NCBI GenBank assembly: GCA_038258095.1
Contig: JBBSQE010000191.1
Span: 1 to 5,234 of the forward strand
Source of the DNA: JBBSQE01 sp038258095
GTDB taxonomy: Bacteria > Actinomycetota > Thermoleophilia > Solirubrobacterales > 70-9
Length of the DNA: 5,234 nucleotides
Direction of reading: 5' to 3'
Positions 1 to 4,900 of this stretch are shown one piece after another. Both the position numbers and the translations under genes were made by a program. The notes under the pieces were generated by a model. It was not told the DNA's origin. It made no database searches and saw only the letters and a program-made list of their open reading frames with translations. The first letter of the stretch is position 1. Every line of letters starts with the position of its first letter.

Positions 1-294
1 CCGCTCGCGATCGCGATCTCGACCGCCGGCGCCTCTCCGGCGCTGGCGAAACGCATGAAGCGCGAGATCTCCGAGCTCTTCGGCGAGGACTACGCGCGCC
101 TCGCGGTCCTGCTGAACGACGCCCGCGGCTGGGCGAAGTCCACCCTCCCGACCTACCAGGACCGCAAGCAGTTCTTCGAGGGGATCGTCAACGGCGATCC
201 CGACCCCGTCACCCTCCTCCGCGACGGCCGCGAGGCGGACGTTCTCGAGCTGATCGAGGCCGCGAAGCGCGTGCACGGGCCTGCGGCGGTCTAG
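1..294 (+). CDS. Precorrin-2 dehydrogenase / siroheme synthase-type protein, C-terminal part (5' partial)
   Basis: The last 97 residues of a protein open from the first base of the window and ending at TAG 292-294. Residues 1-18 (PLAIAISTAGASPALAKR) match the conserved start of the C-terminal helical domain of the Met8p/CysG-N family, in which an IST-G-SP-LA segment follows the NAD-binding Rossmann domain. Next come a charged helix (REISELFGEDYARLAVLL) and an R/K-rich region ending in a C-terminal helix. Family members oxidise precorrin-2 to sirohydrochlorin with NAD+, and some also chelate iron to give siroheme; the product also feeds cobalamin synthesis. The protein stops about 90 residues after this motif, so no CysG-type methyltransferase domain is fused at the C-terminus. 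The ATG at 55 is internal, because the family match extends upstream of it. The Rossmann domain lies outside the window, so the exact activity (dehydrogenase alone or also ferrochelatase) cannot be settled. Confidence 0.85.
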   Translation, partial: PLAIAISTAGASPALAKRMKREISELFGEDYARLAVLLNDARGWAKSTLPTYQDRKQFFEGIVNGDPDPVTLLRDGREADVLELIEAAKRVHGPAAV

Positions 295-313
295 CGGGGC
301 GCGGCGACTGATT

Positions 314-349
314 GGAGGATCGGTGTCGTCCCGGCGACGCCAATCCTCC
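314..349. terminator. Hairpin between convergent genes, possible bidirectional terminator
   Basis: GGAGGAT (314-320) pairs with ATCCTCC (343-349). After one mismatch on the plus strand the stem continues with GG/CC, a G-U wobble and GTCG/CGAC around the loop TCCCGG, giving about 14 pairs in 36 nt. It starts 20 nt after the stop of the precorrin-2 dehydrogenase gene and ends 16 nt beyond the stop of the convergent DUF4189-like gene, which is where a shared terminator would sit. No T-run follows on either strand, so it is not a canonical intrinsic terminator; such U-poor hairpins are common in high-GC actinobacteria. The structure is directly visible, its function is inferred. Confidence 0.5.
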
Positions 350-364
350 GACGACGCGGCCAAC

Positions 365-724
365 TCAGCCGCTGAAGACCCAGGCGAAGAGCGGAGCGGT
401 GGGCTGGTGGGCACGGCGCCGGGCCATCCGGATCGCAGCGCTGCGGGTCCGGTGCGAGAGGCCGGCGATGTAGCGCCCGCCGCGTGTCTTCACCAGCACG
501 CCGTAGCCGTTCCTGACCCAGACCGCCACATGGCAGCCGGAGCCGCACTCGGCCTGGGAGCGGATCTTCGCCCCGGCCTGGGTGCCGTAGTCGTAGGAGA
601 TCGACGCGTGGCGGGTCGCCTCGTTGATCGAGATCGCGCCCCAGTCGGCACGCGCGGCCGTGGGTGCGACGAAGAGAGCCGCCACCGCCGCCGCGGCGAC
701 GAGGATGCAAAAGCGTCTCGGCAC
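365..724 (-). CDS. Small secreted DUF4189-like protein
   Basis: A 119-residue protein read from GTG (724-722) to TGA (367-365). Residues 2-26 form a signal peptide: PRR charged head, hydrophobic core ILVAAAAVAALFVA, and an ARA cleavage site before Asp27. The mature part begins DWGAISINEATRHASISYDYG and carries two close cysteines (Cys60, Cys64), followed by VAVWVRNGYGVLV and a second half ending AWVFSG. The WGAI...YG...A...C...C.V...GYG pattern resembles DUF4189, a family of small exported proteins of unknown role; Cys60 and Cys64 could form a disulfide. No ATG exists near the signal peptide. The in-frame reading extends upstream to 1036, but that part overlaps hlyIII in another frame, so GTG 724 is the sensible start. 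I see no Shine-Dalgarno sequence before it. It lies 41 nt downstream of hlyIII on the same strand and may be translated from the same transcript. Family assignment is by pattern only. Confidence 0.7.
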   Translation of the reverse strand: MPRRFCILVAAAAVAALFVAPTAARADWGAISINEATRHASISYDYGTQAGAKIRSQAECGSGCHVAVWVRNGYGVLVKTRGGRYIAGLSHRTRSAAIRMARRRAHQPTAPLFAWVFSG

Positions 725-765
725 GAGGAGAACCGTAGCTGAGCGCCGTGCCTGCGCGGGGTGAG

Positions 766-1650
766 TCAGCCGGATTTGGGCAGTGCGTAGAACGCGACCG
801 CGCAGAAGTGGGCCGCGGCGGCGGCGATCACGAACAAGTGAAAGATCTCGTGATAGCCGAAGACCTTGGGGCTCGGGTTGGGACGCTGAGTCGCGTAAAC
901 GACGGCGCCGCCCGTGTAGAGCAGACCGCCTCCGGCGACCAGGAGGATGCCGACCAGTCCCATCGACGATGCCATTTGCGGGAAGGCGGCGACCGCGACC
1001 CAGCCCAGGGAGAGATAGATCAGGGAGGCCACCCACTTCGGATGGTCGATCCAGAGCATCTCGACGATGCTGCCGACGACCGCGCCGACCCAGACGACGA
1101 TCAGGATCGCATCAGCGAGAGGGCCGTTGAGGACGAGCAGGGCGAACGGCGTGTAGGTGCCGGCGATGAGGACGAAGATCATCGAGTGGTCGAGGCGGCG
1201 CATCCACTGCCGCACGCCGGGGCGCTTCCAGTTGACCCGGTGATACAGGGCGCTGGTTCCGAGCAGGGCGGAGAGGCTCGCCGCGTAGATCGCCACGGCG
1301 ACGGTCGCGGTGGCGCCATGGGCGGCGGCGGCCGCGATCAGGGCGACACCGAGTCCGATCGACGTGAAGAAGGCCCACTCGTGGGAGACGCCGCGCAGCT
1401 TCGGCTTGACGGCGGCGATCGCCTCGGCGGCGGCGCCCTTCGCGGCGGCGACGGATTCGGCGGTTACCTCCCGTGCGGCGACCGCCCGCTCCCCCATCGC
1501 CTCCTTGGCGGACGCGGCCCGCTCGTTCATGGCCTCCCGGGCGGCGGTGGCGCGCTCGTTCATGGCTTCGCGGCGTTCGCCAGCGGCGCCCCGCGCGGCG
1601 GCGAGGCGATCTGCCGCCCGCTCAGCACCGGTCTTGGGCTGGTCAGCCAT
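766..1650 (-). CDS. Hemolysin III / PAQR-family seven-helix membrane protein with N-terminal 11-residue repeats
   Basis: A 294-residue protein from ATG (1650) to TGA (766). Residues 1-90 are an Ala/Glu/Arg-rich, probably helical extension; residues 95-290 hold about seven hydrophobic segments (roughly 95-111, 117-135, 156-174, 179-197, 205-224, 232-252, 268-290). The HlyIII/PAQR signature residues are present: Ser133-x2-Tyr136-His137 (SALYHR), Asp154-His155 followed by SMIFVLIAGTYTPF, and His267/His271 (HEIFHLF) in the last helix. In PAQR receptors the equivalent Ser, Asp and three His residues build a zinc site in the membrane, with hydrolase-like (ceramidase) activity shown for some eukaryotic members. 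Bacterial members are named hemolysin III after a Bacillus cereus protein, but their physiological role is mostly unknown, and the name should not be read as evidence of haemolysis. Typical bacterial members are about 200-220 residues, so the extra length here is the N-terminal extension. The gene is divergent from nrdJ. Confidence 0.9.
   Translation of the reverse strand: MADQPKTGAERAADRLAAARGAAGERREAMNERATAAREAMNERAASAKEAMGERAVAAREVTAESVAAAKGAAAEAIAAVKPKLRGVSHEWAFFTSIGLGVALIAAAAAHGATATVAVAIYAASLSALLGTSALYHRVNWKRPGVRQWMRRLDHSMIFVLIAGTYTPFALLVLNGPLADAILIVVWVGAVVGSIVEMLWIDHPKWVASLIYLSLGWVAVAAFPQMASSMGLVGILLVAGGGLLYTGGAVVYATQRPNPSPKVFGYHEIFHLFVIAAAAAHFCAVAFYALPKSG
1405..1569 (-). repeat. Five tandem 11-residue (33-nt) repeats in the HlyIII N-terminal extension
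   Basis: Residues 28-82 of the HlyIII-like protein divide into 11-residue units: EAMNERATAAR (28-38), EAMNERAASAK (39-49), EAMGERAVAAR (50-60), EVTAESVAAAK (61-71) and GAAAEAIAAVK (72-82). Each ends in Arg/Lys; Glu recurs at position 5 and Ala at positions 9 and usually 10. The first three are nearly identical, the last two diverged. On the plus strand the element GCTCGTTCATGGC recurs at 1521 and 1554, exactly 33 nt apart, with a degenerate copy at 1488, so the tandem expansion is visible in DNA as well. An 11-residue period suits a long amphipathic helix or right-handed coiled coil, as in LEA-type or apolipoprotein-type repeats. The role, such as lipid-surface contact or oligomerisation, is inference. 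Confidence 0.85.
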
Positions 1651-1660
1651 CGCCTAGGAC

Positions 1661-1666
1661 AGGATA
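1661..1666 (-). promoter_or_regulatory. Possible -10 box for the hlyIII-type gene
   Basis: On the minus strand TATCCT (TAnnnT form) ends 10 nt before the ATG at 1650. If it is used, transcription would start only a few bases before the start codon, giving a nearly leaderless mRNA. That would explain why no well-placed Shine-Dalgarno sequence is seen there. No convincing -35 box lies 16-18 nt upstream. Weak call. Confidence 0.25.
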
Positions 1667-1721
1667 CAAGGCGCCGCGCAGAGAACTGCGGGTTTTGCGG
1701 CTTCAGGAACGATCGCGCACG

Positions 1722-1749
1722 TTAGCCGAGCCCGCCCGGGCGGTAGAAT
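1722..1749 (+). promoter_or_regulatory. Candidate nrdJ promoter (TTAGCC - 16 nt - TAGAAT)
   Basis: TAGAAT at 1744-1749 is a good match to the bacterial -10 consensus. TTAGCC at 1722-1727, 16 nt upstream, is only a weak -35 match. Transcription would begin near 1756 and leave an nrdJ leader of about 160 nt. The spacer holds the palindrome at 1732-1743. The -10 box also lies inside the 5' arm of the hairpin at 1740-1786, so an alternative reading is that the region matters as RNA structure. No experimental support is possible from sequence alone. Confidence 0.3.
1732..1743. repeat. 12-bp perfect palindrome, CCGCCCGGGCGG
   Basis: A perfect inverted repeat without spacer immediately upstream of the TAGAAT hexamer, inside the spacer of the proposed nrdJ promoter. 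A bound protein there would block RNA polymerase, so it is a possible operator. G/C-only palindromes arise readily in such high-GC DNA, so chance is a real alternative. Confidence 0.4.
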
Positions 1750-1786
1750 CTGACCCGGAATCTCCTGCATCCGGGTCGTTCTCCGC
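1740..1786 (+). other. Extended imperfect hairpin upstream of nrdJ
   Basis: GACCCGGA (1752-1759) and TCCGGGTC (1770-1777) form a perfect 8-bp stem around a 10-nt loop. Flanking it, AGAA (1745-1748) pairs with TTCT (1779-1782) across a small internal loop, and GCGG (1740-1743) pairs with CCGC (1783-1786) across a one-base bulge, for about 16 pairs in 47 nt. No T-run follows, so it is not an obvious terminator. It lies about 130 nt before the nrdJ start codon. It could be a structured leader element or simply a DNA-level repeat. It does not match the cobalamin riboswitch: I find no B12-box (GCCACTG) nearby. Confidence 0.45.
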
Positions 1787-1857
1787 ACCACCGGAACCGA
1801 TCCGCCGCGATGCCGCAAATTGCGCGTTTCGGAGCCCCGGAAGTCTGTCCGACCCGA

Positions 1858-1880
1858 GGGTGATCCTGATCAGTTCACCC
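1858..1880. promoter_or_regulatory. Operator-like inverted repeat upstream of nrdJ
   Basis: GGGTGA (1858-1863) and TCACCC (1875-1880) are inverted arms 11 nt apart, and the spacer contains the 8-bp palindrome CTGATCAG (1866-1873). The element ends 34 nt before the nrdJ start codon. Nested dyads of this size suit a dimeric transcription factor, or a small RNA hairpin in the leader. It does not resemble the A/T-rich NrdR box expected near many ribonucleotide reductase genes. The regulator, if any, is unknown. Confidence 0.35.
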
Positions 1881-1903
1881 CAAGAGCCGATTTACACGAG
1901 GAA

Positions 1904-1910
1904 AGAGGAG
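1904..1910 (+). promoter_or_regulatory. Shine-Dalgarno site of nrdJ
   Basis: The purine run AGAGGAG ends 4 nt before ATG 1915 and gives strong anti-16S complementarity (AGGAG). It fixes the nrdJ start; no competing in-frame start with a comparable site is seen in the next 100 nt. Confidence 0.8.
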
Positions 1911-1914
1911 AGTC

Positions 1915-4900
1915 ATGCCGGACACCGCTTCAGAGCCCACCGAGACCGCAGCCAGCACCCAGGCCGGGCTGGCTATCGAACGGCGTTTCACGCGCGAGGG
2001 CGTGCATCCGTTCGACGAGATCGAGTGGGAGATGCGCGACGCGGTAATCGGCAACCCTGAAGCACCGGCCTTCGAGCAGCGCGGCGTCGAGTTCCCGCGG
2101 ACCTGGTCCCAGAACGCGACCAACATCGTCGCCCAGAAGTACTTCCGCGGCCAGCTCGGCTCCGAGCAGCGCGAGAGCTCCGTCAAGCAGATGGTCGGCC
2201 GTGTCTCTGGGACGATCTCCGGCTGGGGCCGCGAGGGCGGCTACTTCCGAACCAACACGGACGCCGACGCATTCGAGGCCGAGCTCACCTCGATCCTGCT
2301 GAACCAGAAGGCGGCGTTCAACTCACCGGTGTGGTTCAACGTCGGCTGGCGGGACAAGGCACAGGCGAGCGCCTGCTTCATCCTCAGCGTCGAGGACGAC
2401 ATGGAGTCGATTCTCGAGTGGAACACGCAGGAGGGCATCATCTTCAAGGGAGGGTCCGGATCGGGGATCAACCTCTCGAAGATCCGGGGGTCGATGGAGC
2501 CTCTATCGAAGGGCGGAACGGCTTCGGGTCCCGTCAGCTTCATGCGCGGCGCCGATTCGTGGGCCGGGGCCATCAAGTCCGGGGGCGGCACGCGGCGCGC
2601 GGCGAAGATGGTCGTGCTGGACGTCGATCATCCGGATGTCGAGGACTTCATCTGGTGCAAGGCTCGGGAGGAGGACAAGGCGGCTGCCCTGCGCGACGCC
2701 GGCTTCGACATGTCGATCGACGGCAGCGGCTTCAGTTCCATCCAGTATCAGAATGCGAACAACTCGGTTCGAATCACCGACGAGTTCATGCAGGCGGTTG
2801 AAAACGGGGACGAGTGGCATCTGACGGGCCGGAGCGACGGCGGCGTCATCAAGACCGTCGACGCACGGGAGCTGATGAACCAGATCTCGGAGGCTGCCTG
2901 GCGCTGTGCCGATCCGGGCATTCAGTACGACACCACGATCAACCGCTGGCACACCGACCCGAACACCGGGCCGATCACGGCATCTAATCCCTGCAGTGAG
3001 TACATGAGTATCGATGACTCCGCCTGCAACCTCGCATCGCTCAACCTGATGAAGTTCCGCCGCGAAGATGGATCGATCGATGTCGACGACTTCACGCACG
3101 CCGTCGACATTGTTTTCTTGGCGCAGGAGATCATCGTTGGGTTCTCCAGCTATCCGACGGAGAAGATCACCCGCAACGCGAACGACTACCGGCAGCTTGG
3201 GCTCGGCTACGCGAACCTCGGCGCCCTGCTGATGTCGAACGGCATTCCCTATGACTCCGATCAGGGCCGCGCGACCGCGGCCGCCATCACCGCTTTGATG
3301 ACCGGGCGCGGCTACCTAAAGTCGGCAGAGGTTGCCGGTGAGATAGGGCCCTACGAAGGCTACGAACTGAATCGCGAGCCTCACAACGAGGTCATGCGGA
3401 TGCACCGGGACGCTTCGTACGACCTGTCGGAAGAGCTCGTGGAGGAGCAGCTTCTCGCAGCTGCACGCCAGGCTTGGGAGGAGGCTGTCGCCGTGGGCGA
3501 CGAGAACGGTTACCGCAACGCCCAGGCGACGGTGCTGGCGCCGACCGGCTGCCTCGTAGGGGACAGCCTCATTTCGACGAGCCGCGGCCTTGTCCGCCTC
3601 AATACCCTCGGCGACGCGTTCGGGTCGAAGTGGCAGGAGCTCGACATCGAAGTCGCAACCGACGAGGGGCCTCGCCAGGCGAGTGACTTCTACGTCAACG
3701 GGTTCGAGCAGGTGGTCTCGATCGAAACCGGTCGCGGATACCGGATCCAGGGCACTCCGACTCACCGCATCAAGGTCGTCGACTCCGATGGCGAGTGGGT
3801 CTGGCGCCGGTTCGCGGAGATCGAGCAGGGCGATCGGGTGCCGCTGATGCTCAACGGGATGGTCGGCGACCCGCAGAACGTGATGCTGCCGCCTCTCGGC
3901 GAGTTCCACTGGAACGCCGACTTCCGCACCCGCGTCCCGCGAGCCCTCACACCGGAGCTGGCGGAATTCGTCGGGTACTTCATGGGGGACGGCTCCCTCC
4001 ACGCGAAGGGCCTGCGCCTCTGTGTCGATCGAAAGGACCAGGACGTTGCCGATCGCCTTGTCGAGCTCGGCGTCGAGCTCTTTGGCCTCTCGGCCACGAT
4101 CACGGAGCAGGAGGGCTACACCGAGGTCGCGTTTAACTCGGTGCCCCTGACGGCTTGGTGGGAGGCGTGCGGCTTCTCCAAGCTGCATCCGTTCGCCGAG
4201 CACAGCGGCAAGGGTTGGCACGCCCACGTTCCCGACGCGATTCTGCACACGAACAATCCCAAGGTCTACGCCGCATTCATTCGTGGCCTCTGGGAGGCCG
4301 ACGGGACCACAACCAACGGCTATGCGGCGTGGAGCACGGTCACCGAGCGCTTCAGCCGCGACGTGCAGAGCATGATGCTGGCGCTCGGGTTCGTGACGAC
4401 CCGCAAGGTTGACGCGGCGGAGTCCAACTGGGGAGAGAACGAGCGGTATGTGCTGCGCATCCTCAACGTCGCTGAGGCGAGCCGCTTCCAGGAAGAGATC
4501 GGGTTCATCTCGAGCCGGAAGAGCGAGTCACTCTCGGTGGGACAACACCGCCAGGCGTCGCGTTACAACCACGTGCCGGTCAGTCGCGAGATGATCGACG
4601 AGCTCGCACCCGAGAACGATCCTCTGCGGAAGACGATGCCGACCTCGCTCGCGAGGCGCGGCGATGTCTCGCGTCGATCGGCGACGGCGCTGCTCGAGCG
4701 GACCCAGAGCCCGGAGCTCGCCCACCTCCTCGAGTTCTTCTACGACGAGGTGGCTGAGATCGAGGTTCTCGACGATCAGCCCACGTTCGACCTCTCCGTG
4801 CCGGACAACGTCACCTACGTCGCCAACGGCTTCGTCAGCCACAACACCATCTCGTTCCTGATGGACTGCGACACGACCGGCATCGAGCCCGACTTCTCGC

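Larger units (their letters stand above)
3550..4845 (+). mobile_element. Intein with LAGLIDADG homing endonuclease inside NrdJ
   Basis: A 432-residue in-frame insertion that splits the conserved reductase sequence LAPTG / TISFLMDCDTTG. It begins with Cys1 (CLVGDSLISTSRGLVRL, block A), has the block B motif GTPTHRI with Thr69 and His72, and ends in block F/G (TFDLSVPDNVTYVANG...FVSHN) with penultimate His431 and terminal Asn432. The +1 extein residue is Thr978 of the precursor. These are all the residues required for class 1 splicing: N-S acyl shift at Cys1, transesterification by Thr+1, Asn cyclisation. Between blocks B and F sits a two-motif LAGLIDADG endonuclease. The reading frame is intact, so this looks like an active, full-length (not mini) intein. 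The insertion site is in the substrate-phosphate loop, a strictly conserved target typical of inteins. Third-position base use is close to that of the host gene, so recent arrival is not obvious. Confidence 0.95.

Noticed and set aside
725..1036. N-terminal extension of the DUF4189-like frame up to an ATG at 1036
   Set aside because: The extension would overlap hlyIII in a different frame, is Arg/Gly-rich without domain, and would bury the evident signal peptide inside the protein. GTG 724 is preferred.
1438..1569. 33-nt repeats as a CRISPR or other non-coding array
   Set aside because: The copies are contiguous without spacers, in frame, and encode a regular 11-residue protein repeat.
748..1725. 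Long plus-strand open frame of 325 codons opposite the HlyIII-type gene
   Set aside because: Its product is low-complexity Gly/Arg/Asp-rich sequence without any domain, and the minus strand at the same place encodes clear membrane helices with HlyIII signature residues. It is an antisense shadow of GC-rich codons.
1651..1914. Cobalamin riboswitch or NrdR box upstream of nrdJ
   Set aside because: Both were expected from family knowledge. I find no B12-box GCCACTG and no ACAC-A/T-rich-TGTG NrdR-like pair in the 264 nt. Weak variants cannot be excluded without a covariance or matrix search.
3316..4248. Minus-strand open frame of 310 codons opposite nrdJ and the intein
   Set aside because: It crosses the extein/intein boundary antisense to an excellent protein match and shows no recognisable motif; it results from high GC at third positions. 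The same holds for the minus frame at 4528-5124.
3550..4845. The insertion as an independent gene or a split intein
   Set aside because: There is no stop, no internal start with a ribosome site and no frameshift from 1915 to the window end; the frame passes continuously through both junctions, so it is a contiguous cis-splicing intein.
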